This document shows positions 37,265 through 45,904 of a stretch of 64,000 nt of DNA, piece after piece (positions within the stretch are counted from its first letter, which is position 1; every line of letters begins with the position of its first letter). The notes under the pieces were generated by a model. It was not told the DNA's origin. It was given only the letters and a program-made list of their open reading frames with translations, and made no database searches. Location of the stretch: NCBI RefSeq assembly GCF_002934605.1, contig NZ_PTJC01000008.1, forward strand, positions 163,060 through 227,059, written 5' to 3'. This stretch comes from Neolewinella xylanilytica (GTDB lineage: Bacteria > Bacteroidota > Bacteroidia > Chitinophagales > Saprospiraceae). The position numbers and the translations under genes are program-made.

Positions 37265-38650
37265 CTATACCTTGACAAGCTCGTCCAGCCGGACCATGCG
37301 CCCCTCCGCGATGCTTTTTCGCGCCGCGATACCGATAAGGACCGAGTAGGCGCCATCCGTGGTACCAGCCATATGCCCTAACGGATCCGCGGCGTCGGGA
37401 TTGACGAACAGATAATCCAGCATGCGGCGGTCACCACCGCCGTGGCCGTACCGGTACTTCGGCACTTTAATGCTCTTGAAGTCCCGCTCGAAATTCTTGT
37501 GCAGGATGACTTCGTGGAATTCCGTGGGCACCTCCTCCGTCTTGAACTCCATTTCCGCTCCGTGGAGGGCGGCCTGTTCGTCCTTGCTGTACTCACCCCG
37601 TTGGTAGGGAATGTCTTCCCAGGAATCGATGCGTCCGTTGTGACCGTTGAAGGCGATCCGGTACCCTTCGTAGGGGCTATAGGTGGTGAGACTGTAGTTG
37701 ACCACCACGTCGTTGTCGTAGAGGATTTGGGCGCTCATCTTGTCCCAGATATTAATGTCCTCCCGGAATACACAGCTGTCGCGGATGTAGCCGTCGTACT
37801 CCTCGTTATCGACGTAGAGGTTCATGAGGTATTCGTCTTCGGTGATATCCCAGTAGTAGGGGCATTCCGCTTTGTGCTCGCAGCTCCGGCAGGATTCGCC
37901 GCGGAAGGGGCCGTTCTTTCCGTAGTGCTCCAATGCACCGAAGGCGGTTACGGCTACGGGTTTGGCATTGACCCACCAGTTGAGCAGATCGAAGTGGTGC
38001 GTCGCCTTATGTACCCAAAGCGACCCGCTGTTCTCGACGTAGCCGTGCCACCGGCGGAAGTAGCTCGCGCCGTGGTAGACGTTGAGGTACCAGTGGAAAT
38101 CGACGCTGGTCACTTTACCAACTTCCTCGTCGTGCAACAGTTGCTTGATGGCCGTATTGTGGGGAGAGTGGCGGTAATTGAACGTCACCAGTACTTGCTT
38201 TCCGGTTCGCTCCTGGGCATCCAGAATGGCCTGGCACTTCTCCGCGTCGGTGGTCATCGGCTTTTCCGTAATGACGTTGGCGCCGTGTTCCATCGCGCCG
38301 ATAATGAAGGCATCGTGAGTGGAGTCCATGGTGGTGACGATGACCCACTCCGGCTTGGCCTCGGTCATCATTTTATCGAAGTCCGTGTACGCCGGACAAT
38401 CGACCCCCATGGCCCCCTTCACGAAGGCTACCCTGCCCGGGTTGATGTCGCAAAGTCCGACGAATTCTACCTGCTCTCCGTAGTTCTCCACCAGGTTTCT
38501 GCCCCAAAGCGAGCTACCCCGAATACCCGTCCCCACGAGCGCGATGCGCTTTTGGGCGGAATTTTTCCAGAGAGAGAAGGCATTTGCCTGGCTGGCGGCC
38601 AGTGCTGCACCAAATAATGCGGTAGATTTGAGAAAGTTTCTGCGTTGCAT
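37265..38650 (-). CDS. Gfo/Idh/MocA-family oxidoreductase with Tat signal
   Basis: The ATG at 38650 gives 461 residues beginning MQRRNFLKSTALFGAALAASQA, a twin-arginine signal, so the protein should be exported folded. The N-terminal Rossmann domain has IALVGTGIRGSSLWG and the dehydrogenase motif TEKPMTTD. The C-terminal part contains VHKATHHFDLLNWW and a cysteine-rich loop, SCRSCEHKAECPYYW, unusual for the family and possibly a metal site or disulfides. Members include sugar dehydrogenases and the GH109 glycosidases; the substrate here is unknown. A TACCTTGA sequence (38669-38676) is one mismatch from the -7 box. Confidence 0.88.
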   Translation of the reverse strand: MQRRNFLKSTALFGAALAASQANAFSLWKNSAQKRIALVGTGIRGSSLWGRNLVENYGEQVEFVGLCDINPGRVAFVKGAMGVDCPAYTDFDKMMTEAKPEWVIVTTMDSTHDAFIIGAMEHGANVITEKPMTTDAEKCQAILDAQERTGKQVLVTFNYRHSPHNTAIKQLLHDEEVGKVTSVDFHWYLNVYHGASYFRRWHGYVENSGSLWVHKATHHFDLLNWWVNAKPVAVTAFGALEHYGKNGPFRGESCRSCEHKAECPYYWDITEDEYLMNLYVDNEEYDGYIRDSCVFREDINIWDKMSAQILYDNDVVVNYSLTTYSPYEGYRIAFNGHNGRIDSWEDIPYQRGEYSKDEQAALHGAEMEFKTEEVPTEFHEVILHKNFERDFKSIKVPKYRYGHGGGDRRMLDYLFVNPDAADPLGHMAGTTDGAYSVLIGIAARKSIAEGRMVRLDELVKV

Positions 38651-38756
38651 GATCAGCTTTTGTTCCGTCAAGGTAGCATATTCTCCCAATAATGTATGGG
38701 CGGCGAGCGCAGGATCAATAAGTAAATCGGACTAAAACCCTTTTCTACCCATTGCC

Positions 38757-39488
38757 ATGGAACTGAATGCCGACCTGGGGGAGTCCTGGTACGAACGTCA
38801 AATCGGAGACGACGCGGCCCTGATGCCCTATCTCGATGCCTGCAACGTCGCCTGTGGCTTCCACGGCGGAGATGCCCTGACCATGCAACGTACGATCGAT
38901 CTGGCGCTGGAGCACGGGGTGTCGATTGGCGCGCATCCGAGTTTTCCGGACCGAAAGCATTTCGGCCGCTCCCCCCGCCAACCCGCTACCGACCAGCTCC
39001 GGGCCTGGTTAGTCTACCAGGTAGCCGCACTCCAGGGAATGGTGCAGGCCGCCGGTAGTCGGCTGCACCACCTGAAGCTCCACGGTGCCCTTTACCATTA
39101 CGCTAACCGGGAAACCGCGGCCGCGGAAGCATTGGTCTCGGTGATGAAAGCACTGGAGGTTCCCATTCTTTACGGCCCGCCAAATGGCGCGTTAAAGGAG
39201 GTAGCGACAGCGGCGAACTTGTTGTTTTACGCGGAAGGCTTCGTAGACCGTCGCTACGAGGACAATCTCGACCTTCGCTCGCGGCACCACGCCGATGCTG
39301 CCATCGAAAGCGTGGAGGAAGCGGTCGAGCAAGTAAGGTTGTTATTGGATGGGCGGGTGCGAACGGTGAACGGCGAGGTGCGCACCATCACGGTAGATAC
39401 CATGTGTGTACACGGCGATCACCCCGGCGCGGCCGACAAGGCCAGGGCCATCAGGCGGGCGCTGGACGCTACTCTTCTTCGAGGATAG
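38757..39488 (+). CDS. pxpA: LamB/YcsF-family protein, 5-oxoprolinase subunit A
   Basis: A 243-residue member of the family whose E. coli and Bacillus proteins, with PxpB and PxpC, hydrolyse 5-oxoproline to glutamate using ATP. The N-terminus ELNADLGESW, the CNVACGFHGGD block, IGAHPSFPDR and DTMCVHGDHPGA are all present. PxpB/PxpC (the KipI/KipA type) are not in this window, so either they lie elsewhere or the protein acts alone. Its end overlaps the convergent gene by 20 bases. Confidence 0.92.
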   Translation: MELNADLGESWYERQIGDDAALMPYLDACNVACGFHGGDALTMQRTIDLALEHGVSIGAHPSFPDRKHFGRSPRQPATDQLRAWLVYQVAALQGMVQAAGSRLHHLKLHGALYHYANRETAAAEALVSVMKALEVPILYGPPNGALKEVATAANLLFYAEGFVDRRYEDNLDLRSRHHADAAIESVEEAVEQVRLLLDGRVRTVNGEVRTITVDTMCVHGDHPGAADKARAIRRALDATLLRG

Positions 39489-40365
39489 CGTCGTCGATCA
39501 GGCTGTCCCCGTCGTTATCGTTGTCGTCAAAGCCGGCAATTAAGTCGCTCTTTTTGCGCGGCTTGTAGTCCGGATCGTTCTGGACCCGCATATCCTTACC
39601 TCCCTCGTTGTGATAATCCCCGCGGGCAAAGCGATCCGCGCGGTCGAAGAAGGAATCGGTACCGCTGAGCGTAGATCCGGAGGCGTCCCGTTCGTTTTCC
39701 TTGTTGTCGAAGGCACGGGCGCGAGCTTCCGCCTGCGCGGCGGCACGTTTGGCTTCCTCGATGCTGTCTTCCAGTCGCATCTTTTCCGCCTCGCGGTTGG
39801 CGTGATCGATGAATTTATCCGCCTTTCCCTTTAGATCCGCGCCGGTACGGGCGGCGCGGTCGAGTAATTCGTCACCGGCCTCCTTGGCCATTTGTTTGGC
39901 TTTCACCCCGGTGCGGGCGGCCGCGTCCAGCGTGGAATCGGCAAGCTGGTTGAGAGCGGAAGGCTCCTTAGCGGAGGGAGGGGTGTCTTCGACGAGATCC
40001 GCTTCGAAATCGATGCTACCGGACTTGGGTGCATCCGCTTCGGAAGTAAGATCGAGGCTATCGAAGTCGAAAGCGTCGCCATCGTCCTCATCCGTCGGGG
40101 GCGTAGGCTTAGCTGGTTTGGGGGGGTCCTGCTTGTACACTTTATCCCCCAGTTCGGACAGCGCACCCTTCCCCTTTTCGATGTAGCCCGGGGCGCGGGC
40201 GGCGAGGTCTCTGGTGGCGCGCCTCGTAAGATCGAAGAGCTCTTCCCCTTGATCGGCTAGTTCGTCGCCCGCTTCCCGCGCCACGTCGCCCGCCCGGGAT
40301 GCCTGGTGTTTGGCAACTGATTTGGCGCCGAAGAAGATGCGTTTAAGGTCGTTGAAGAGGGGCAT
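39469..40365 (-). CDS. Ala/Lys/Glu-rich helical protein of unknown function
   Basis: I do not recognise a family. The 298 residues are highly charged and almost without hydrophobic core. Two amphipathic helical blocks, EAGDELADQGEELFDLTRRA (about 30-50) and EAGDELLDRAARTGADLK (about 165-182), share an EAGDEL core, and a third segment (about 185-240) is a likely coiled coil. A Pro/Thr/Asp linker separates them, and the C-terminus is very acidic (FDDNDNDGDSLIDDAILEEE). The shape recalls LEA-like or YtxH-like stress proteins, but this is not established. It overlaps pxpA by 20 bases at the 3' ends. Confidence 0.7.
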   Translation of the reverse strand: MPLFNDLKRIFFGAKSVAKHQASRAGDVAREAGDELADQGEELFDLTRRATRDLAARAPGYIEKGKGALSELGDKVYKQDPPKPAKPTPPTDEDDGDAFDFDSLDLTSEADAPKSGSIDFEADLVEDTPPSAKEPSALNQLADSTLDAAARTGVKAKQMAKEAGDELLDRAARTGADLKGKADKFIDHANREAEKMRLEDSIEEAKRAAAQAEARARAFDNKENERDASGSTLSGTDSFFDRADRFARGDYHNEGGKDMRVQNDPDYKPRKKSDLIAGFDDNDNDGDSLIDDAILEEE

Positions 40366-40416
40366 GGTGGGAGGGTTATGCGATACGTAAAATAGCGATT
40401 TTCAGCAAACTCCTAC

Positions 40417-41562
40417 CTACACCACAACGTTGCGCGGGTTTCGCTGTGCGACCGGCTTTTCCATCGCTTGGTTCGTTGCGGCCTCTTCCTGGGGCATTTC
40501 TCCGTTCTTGTATTTGTAGAATCCGTAGTGCCGCTCCTTGTCCAGGGTCAGCCCCGGCCCGTGAAACATGATCCGCCACCAGGCTTTCGGGTGCCGGTAC
40601 GTCTTCATGTCCTTGAGCATGTCGATGTGCTCGTGAAAGACCAGTTTAATGGGATTGTAGCTATTGACTGGCTTGAGGATGCCGTAGTTGGGGGTTTCCT
40701 GCTCCGGACAGAAGGTACCGAACATCCGATCCCAGATAATAAGGCTGGAGCCGTAGTTTTTGTCGAGGTACTTTTCCTCCGTGGCGTGGTGTACGCGGTG
40801 GTGGCTGGGGGTAACGAAGAAGTATTCGATGGGCGCCCACATCCGGTCGATCAGTTCGGTATGGATCCAGAACTGGTACAATACCCCGATTTGCATACAG
40901 ATAAAGAAGACGAAGGGGTCGAAGCCCAGCAGCGCGGCCGGAATGAAGAAGATCACTTTAATATGCTGCGTCCAGCTCAGGCGAAACGATACCGTGAAGT
41001 TATACTGCTCCGAGCTGTGGTGGGTGACGTGGGTAGCCCACCAGAAGCGCTGCTCGTGACTCACGCGGTGGGCCCAGTAGCGACAGAAGTCGACCACGAA
41101 GAAACAGGCGATGAAGCTCCACCAGGTCGTCGGGATGTAGAGGGGCGTGAGGTTGTAAAAGAAGAGGATGATGCCGAAAGTAGCGGCCTTTACTAATGCG
41201 GTACTTACCAGGTTACCGATACCCACCCCGGCGGCGGCCAGCCCGTCTTTGATGTCGTACTTATGCTTATCGGCGTGGCTGGTTCCCTGCCGACCGGCGA
41301 TGTAGTCCGTTAATTCCTCGGCGTAGGCATTCCGGTAACTGGTGTACCGGAAAGGATTGTAACCGCTTTTCCGCAGCGTGGGACGAAGTGACGTATCGTA
41401 ACCCAGGGCCTGCGCCGCTTCTTCCAGTTCGTGGACGTACTCGCGGCGGCGCATGAACCACTCGATGATCGTAAGGGCGACCATTACGGGTACGGCGTAC
41501 ACGATAACGGGTGGAAACTCCAGGTTTTGGATATCCTCGAAGGTATAAAGCGGTTTGGTCAT
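40417..41562 (-). CDS. Sterol desaturase/fatty acid hydroxylase family membrane protein
   Basis: A 381-residue membrane enzyme with a di-iron centre. Four to five hydrophobic helices and the three histidine boxes are visible: HRVSHEQRFWW near 155, HVTHHSSE near 172, and HRVHHATEE near 265. Relatives hydroxylate or desaturate lipids using O2. The N-terminal start at 41562 (MTKPLYTFEDI) is preferred over an upstream frame. It begins 7 bases after the M28 peptidase stop and so is the last gene of the ald-M28-desaturase run. Substrate unknown; relatives act on sterols, sphingolipid-like or carotenoid compounds. Confidence 0.88.
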   Translation of the reverse strand: MTKPLYTFEDIQNLEFPPVIVYAVPVMVALTIIEWFMRRREYVHELEEAAQALGYDTSLRPTLRKSGYNPFRYTSYRNAYAEELTDYIAGRQGTSHADKHKYDIKDGLAAAGVGIGNLVSTALVKAATFGIILFFYNLTPLYIPTTWWSFIACFFVVDFCRYWAHRVSHEQRFWWATHVTHHSSEQYNFTVSFRLSWTQHIKVIFFIPAALLGFDPFVFFICMQIGVLYQFWIHTELIDRMWAPIEYFFVTPSHHRVHHATEEKYLDKNYGSSLIIWDRMFGTFCPEQETPNYGILKPVNSYNPIKLVFHEHIDMLKDMKTYRHPKAWWRIMFHGPGLTLDKERHYGFYKYKNGEMPQEEAATNQAMEKPVAQRNPRNVVV

Positions 41563-41569
41563 AGGTTTG

Positions 41570-43093
41570 CTATTTGCCGGTTCCGTAAAGCGATTTTCCC
41601 GCAGCTTCGTACTTATCACCTTCCGTCCAGAAAGGAACAACGTCGCGATTGGCAATAAGCCGCGCAGCCAGTGTAAAGATTTGGCAATACTCGGTCAAAT
41701 ACCGCATGTTGATCGTCTCCGGATTATCCGTCACCTGGTGGTAATATCGCATGATGGTATCGTCGAATCCGCCGAAGCCGGGAGCGAACGTCAGCGCGGG
41801 TACCCCCATGGCGGCAAAGCTTACATTGTCGGAGCGGTCGAACAATCCTTGTTCCGGTGCCGGATCGCTAATCACGCGTTTACCGAACGCCTTGGCGGCA
41901 ACGTTTACCTGCTCGTCGATGCCGGTACGGTTGGCGCCAATGAGGGAGATGGCCGACGTATCGTTGTAGCCGCCGCCGTCGGTATTGAAGTTGAAGACGG
42001 TTTGCTCCAGGGGCACCAGTGGATGGTCGGCGTAGTACTTGCTACCGAGCAGCCCCATTTCCTCGCCGGTAACGGCCAGTACGATCACCGACCGGCGGGG
42101 CGGGCGTTCCGCGAAGGCACGCGCCGCAGCCAACAGGCTGATGGTACCGATGGCGTTGTCACGCGCACCGTTGAAAATACTATCGGCTTCGGTGTACGCT
42201 CCCCCACCCTGCCGGCCTACGCCAACGTGATCGAAGTGGGCCGTCATCAGCAGGTATTCATCGCTGACCTCCGGATCGCTTCCGCGCAGTATGCCACCGA
42301 CGTTACGGCTGTCCAGTCGATCTACCCGCATGCCGCTGCTGGTTACGGCACCTTCCATGGTGGTGCCGGCTTGTTGCAAGCGCTGGATAACGTCGTCGCC
42401 GAAGCGGATGAAGCCGTACGGGATATCCGCGCTTTCTCCGGCGCTGATCGTCAGTCGCTCGCCGCCCAAATAATTGCGGAAACCATTCCAGGGAAACGGG
42501 AGGCTGTAGATTTCAAATAAGGCAACCGCTCCGGCCGCGGCGGCCATTTCGGCTTTCTCCTGGATACCCCGAAACACCGCCTGCTGGCTCTGATCGCCGG
42601 GAAGCCCCGCGCGGGTAATCACGATTTTACCTTCGACGTCGAGATCGGCGTAATCGTTCTCGCCGGTTTCCGGGTCCACCCAGCCGAAGTTGGCGAATAC
42701 TACTTCGGTCTCGGCACTGGCTTCCGGGCCGCGTACTACCAGTAGATCGTCGTCCATGGAGTAGACGTTGTCTCCAATAGTTACCAAACCGGTGGTGGGT
42801 GCCTGGACGCGGCGCAACGGTACTTCCTGGAAGTAACTGCTGTCTGCTGAATTGATGGGTTCGTAACCGAAGCCACGGAGTTGAGCGGCAATGTATTCCG
42901 CGGCGATCTCATTACCGGGCGAGCCGGTACGCCGACCCGCCAGGAAGTCGGAGGCCAGGAAATGCATCTCACCGGCCAGCTGCAGGCTGTCGAAGGAAAA
43001 CTCCGGCAGGCTACGGTCGACCAGCTGCTGCGAACGCAGGGGAATGGACGCCAGCAGGGCGAAGAGCAGGGTGGGTAACGTTGTGCGAATCAT
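41570..43093 (-). CDS. Secreted M28-family zinc peptidase
   Basis: A 507-residue exported aminopeptidase-like protein. A signal peptide (MIRTTLPTLLFALLASIPLRSQ) is followed by a PA-domain-like insert (about 120-260, VVRGPEASAETEVVF to DVIQRLQQAG) and the M28 catalytic domain (about 285-500). Metal and catalytic residues are recognisable: HFDHVG, NGARDNAIG, TGEEMGLLGS and FNTDGGG. It releases N-terminal residues from peptides in the periplasm or outside. It starts 13 bases after the ald stop and precedes the desaturase by 7 bases. The family call is safe; the specificity is unknown. Confidence 0.9.
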   Translation of the reverse strand: MIRTTLPTLLFALLASIPLRSQQLVDRSLPEFSFDSLQLAGEMHFLASDFLAGRRTGSPGNEIAAEYIAAQLRGFGYEPINSADSSYFQEVPLRRVQAPTTGLVTIGDNVYSMDDDLLVVRGPEASAETEVVFANFGWVDPETGENDYADLDVEGKIVITRAGLPGDQSQQAVFRGIQEKAEMAAAAGAVALFEIYSLPFPWNGFRNYLGGERLTISAGESADIPYGFIRFGDDVIQRLQQAGTTMEGAVTSSGMRVDRLDSRNVGGILRGSDPEVSDEYLLMTAHFDHVGVGRQGGGAYTEADSIFNGARDNAIGTISLLAAARAFAERPPRRSVIVLAVTGEEMGLLGSKYYADHPLVPLEQTVFNFNTDGGGYNDTSAISLIGANRTGIDEQVNVAAKAFGKRVISDPAPEQGLFDRSDNVSFAAMGVPALTFAPGFGGFDDTIMRYYHQVTDNPETINMRYLTEYCQIFTLAARLIANRDVVPFWTEGDKYEAAGKSLYGTGK

Positions 43094-43106
43094 GCGCCAA
43101 AGGTAA

Positions 43107-44204
43107 TTAGGAAACCACGGGCATACCGAAGGCCTCGGCAACTTCGGGCAGGACAATTTCACCGCGAACGACGTTGAGACCGGCCCGTAAGCCTTCGTTC
43201 TCCGCCGTAGCGCGTTCCCAGCCCTTGTCGGCGATCTGCAGTAAATAAGGGAAGGTGGCGTTCGTAAGCGCTAGTGTGCTGGTGAACGGCACCGCACCGG
43301 GCATATTCGCCACGCAGTAGTGAATGACGCCGTCGATGGTGTACGTGGGATCTTCGTGGGTGGTGGGGTGGCAGGTCTCGATGCAACCGCCCTGGTCAAC
43401 GGCAACGTCGATGACCACGGTTCCGTCCCGCATCTCCCCCAGCATCTGGCGGGTGATCAGGTGGGGGGCCTTGGCACCCGGTATGAGCACGGCCCCGATG
43501 ATGAGATCGGTCCGCGGTAGCTCGCGGCGGATGTTGTACTCGTTGGAGAACACCAGGGTGACGTTCGCCGGTAAGGTATCGGCCAGGTAGCGGAGACGGT
43601 CCAGGTTGATGTCCATCACGGTGACGTTGGCCCGTAGGCCGGCCGCCATTTTCGCAGCTTCGGTACCCACTACCCCGGCACCGAGGATCAGCACGCGGGC
43701 GGGGGGAACCCCGGCGACACCACCGAGTAAGATGCCCCGTCCACCGGCGGGTTTCTCCAGGTATCGCGCGCCTTCCTGGACGGCCATGCGACCGGCTACC
43801 TCACTCATCGGGACGAGCAGGGGCAACGTGTTTTTCGGTCCGGTGACCGTTTCGTAAGCCAGGCAAATGGCTTTACTGCGCACCATGGCCTCGGTGAGGG
43901 GCCGCGAACTGGCAAAGTGGAAATAGGTGAACAACAGTTGTCCTTCCCGTACGAGTTTGTATTCATACTCAATGGGTTCTTTCACCTTTACGATCGTCTC
44001 GGCACGGGCGTAGACGGTTTCGATATCGGCAACGACCTCAGCGCCGGATTCTACGTACTCCGCGTCGGTGTAGCCGCTATTGGTTCCCGCACCGGTTTGA
44101 ATCAGCACCGTATGCCCCCGCCGCACGAGGTCTAATGTTCCACCGGGAGTCAGGGCAACCCGGTTTTCGTTGTTTTTGATTTCTTTCGGACATCCAATAA
44201 TCAT
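43107..44204 (-). CDS. ald: Alanine dehydrogenase
   Basis: It converts L-alanine to pyruvate and ammonia with NAD. The 365 residues open with MIIGCPKEIKNNENRVALTP, followed by the GAGTNSGYTD block, the catalytic KVKEPIEYEY and a Rossmann domain with LILGAGVVGTEAAKMAAGL. The length is normal. It heads the ald-M28-desaturase run and pairs with the Lrp/GDH genes in the general theme of amino-acid nitrogen use. No perfect -7 box precedes it; TTTGCCTAACCAAG lies upstream. Confidence 0.95.
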   Translation of the reverse strand: MIIGCPKEIKNNENRVALTPGGTLDLVRRGHTVLIQTGAGTNSGYTDAEYVESGAEVVADIETVYARAETIVKVKEPIEYEYKLVREGQLLFTYFHFASSRPLTEAMVRSKAICLAYETVTGPKNTLPLLVPMSEVAGRMAVQEGARYLEKPAGGRGILLGGVAGVPPARVLILGAGVVGTEAAKMAAGLRANVTVMDINLDRLRYLADTLPANVTLVFSNEYNIRRELPRTDLIIGAVLIPGAKAPHLITRQMLGEMRDGTVVIDVAVDQGGCIETCHPTTHEDPTYTIDGVIHYCVANMPGAVPFTSTLALTNATFPYLLQIADKGWERATAENEGLRAGLNVVRGEIVLPEVAEAFGMPVVS

Positions 44205-44243
44205 AAACTTGGTTTTAAAGCTTGGTTAGGCAAAGGGCAAAAG

Positions 44244-45137
44244 CTATTCGGCGACGATGGCTAGCTGGCCGTCGTTGCTCAGCGCCATCCGGGTGATATC
44301 CCGGAGGCCGTAAAAGTTGAGGTCGGCCACGAGCTGCCAGCGCGATTCCCGGTTCGGGAACAGGCGGTACAGCTTACTCCCCTGACCGGTGAGAAAGCTA
44401 CCGTCGCGCAACAGCACGAAGTCTTCCGTACCGTCGGGTAATTCCGCGACCGACTCGGCCGGTTCATCGAGGCGGTACAGATTTTTCTGCATCAGTCGCC
44501 AGGGCGTCGTTGATTTGTCGACGTAGACGAGGTTGCCGTTGCTCATGCGCGCAAACGTGCGACCGGTCTCGGTGGCCAATGTCTGGGGGGTAGCCCCGTC
44601 GCCGGCGGCGGATAGCACCAGCCGGCTCGGATTTTCAACCAGGAAGAGCGCTAGCTGACTGGGATTGAGCCATTCGTAATAGCCGATATCGCTCTGTGTG
44701 GAAAATACCGGACGTCCGTTATCGGCCAGGTCACCGGGGAAATCCCACAGCCTTAGGATGGTATCGGCACCCACGAATTCCTGGCGCACGGCCGTAAATC
44801 GGTTACCGCCCGCCACCTGCACCTTCGGACTGTATTCTCCGGCATCCGTATCGGTCAGTTGCTGCCGGGTGCGGTTAGCCAGGTCGAAGCGGTAAATGTC
44901 GGGTTGGGCCTCCCCGGGAAGCTGGACGGAAGCCAGGAGCGTTTCCTCGTCCGACCAGTAGGGTTGGTTGTTGTAGCCGAATGCGTTGAAATCGCTGAGG
45001 TACCGCGGATTGGTAAGCGCCACCGCCGTATCGCGCAAGGCCAGGTCGAAGACGTACAGTTGCGTCTTCGGGATCTGCGCGAATCCCACGGCCGAGACCA
45101 GAAAAGTAAACAGGAATCCGGTGAGGAAGCGTCGCAT
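44244..45137 (-). CDS. Secreted TolB/WD40-like beta-propeller protein
   Basis: The start at 45137 gives 297 residues with a signal peptide (MRRFLTGFLFTFLVSAVGFAQ). The mature part repeats strand-turn units such as QPYWSDEETLLASVQLPGEAQPDIYRFDLANRTRQQLT and SPKVQVAGGNRFTAVRQE, the look of TolB-type propeller blades, of which perhaps five are present. No enzymatic residues are visible. It is read from a perfect -7 box in the gap after dapB and ends 39 bases before ald. A scaffold or sensor role is a guess. Confidence 0.75.
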   Translation of the reverse strand: MRRFLTGFLFTFLVSAVGFAQIPKTQLYVFDLALRDTAVALTNPRYLSDFNAFGYNNQPYWSDEETLLASVQLPGEAQPDIYRFDLANRTRQQLTDTDAGEYSPKVQVAGGNRFTAVRQEFVGADTILRLWDFPGDLADNGRPVFSTQSDIGYYEWLNPSQLALFLVENPSRLVLSAAGDGATPQTLATETGRTFARMSNGNLVYVDKSTTPWRLMQKNLYRLDEPAESVAELPDGTEDFVLLRDGSFLTGQGSKLYRLFPNRESRWQLVADLNFYGLRDITRMALSNDGQLAIVAE

Positions 45138-45159
45138 GGCATTGGTTTGATGGTAGGGG

Positions 45160-45167
45160 CAAAGATA
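45160..45167 (-). promoter_or_regulatory. Bacteroidota -7 promoter box (TATCTTTG) for the propeller protein
   Basis: Perfect TAnnTTTG on the minus strand, 22 bases before the ATG at 45137. It confirms that ATG over an upstream frame start that would lie inside dapB. Confidence 0.6.
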
Positions 45168-45214
45168 ACGCGAAGGCAAGGATCGGTCTACCGGACCCGC
45201 GCCCCGGCGCCAAA

Positions 45215-45895
45215 CTAATCTTGGGACAACATATCCGACATCGTGAAAACGCCGGAGCGGTGACGAACCCACTCCGCCGCGGCAAGGGCGCCACGGGCGA
45301 AACCTTCCCGGGAATGTGCCGTATGCACGATTTCCAGGGTATCAATCGGCGAGGCAAACCGGAGGAGATGGGTGCCCGGAACCTGGTCTTCCCGGTAGGA
45401 GGCAATCGCAATCGGTTGGCCTCCCAGTGCCTTCCGCACGCCTTCCTCCAGGGTCAGGGCCGTTCCGGATGGCGCATCCAGCTTCTCGGTATGGTGGGTT
45501 TCTTCGATGGACGCGGTGTATGGCTCCGCGCGGATGCGACTGGCGAGATAGCGGGCGGTGGCGAAAAACAGATTGACGCCGATGCTGAAGTTGGTGGCAT
45601 AGAAGAGGGCTCCCCCCTTTTCCGCCACCCACCCGCTGACTTCATCCAGCCGGTCGTGCCACCCGGTCGTGCCGACCACCACGGGGACGCCGGCTTCCAG
45701 CGCCAACCGGATGTTATCGATGGCGGCATCCGGACGGGAAAAATCGATGGCGACGTTACAAGTGCGCAGGTCGGCGGCGGTGATTTGCGCGCGATTGTTT
45801 TCGTCGACCCGCAGGACGACCTCGTGGCCGTCTTCGGTGGCTAATTTTTCAATGATGCGGCCCATTTTACCGTACCCCAGAAGCGTAATTTTCAT
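45215..45895 (-). CDS. dapB: 4-hydroxy-tetrahydrodipicolinate reductase
   Basis: It reduces hydroxy-tetrahydrodipicolinate on the lysine/diaminopimelate route. The 226 residues are shorter than E. coli DapB (273) but usual for Bacteroidota. Visible are the NAD(P) loop LLGYGKMGRIIEK, AIDFSRPDAA, VVGTTGW, ATNFSIGVN and the catalytic stretch EETHHTEKLDAPSGTAL. It begins 9 bases after the maltokinase stop, so it is probably co-transcribed with the trehalose genes, an unusual partner. Confidence 0.94.
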   Translation of the reverse strand: MKITLLGYGKMGRIIEKLATEDGHEVVLRVDENNRAQITAADLRTCNVAIDFSRPDAAIDNIRLALEAGVPVVVGTTGWHDRLDEVSGWVAEKGGALFYATNFSIGVNLFFATARYLASRIRAEPYTASIEETHHTEKLDAPSGTALTLEEGVRKALGGQPIAIASYREDQVPGTHLLRFASPIDTLEIVHTAHSREGFARGALAAAEWVRHRSGVFTMSDMLSQD

Positions 45896-45904
45896 ACCGG
45901 CTGT

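Noticed and set aside
37442..38617. Long open frame (391 codons) on the plus strand opposite the MocA-type gene
   Set aside because: It is a shadow of the GC-rich coding strand: Val/Gly-rich with no family resemblance, while the minus strand carries a clear Tat signal and Rossmann motifs.
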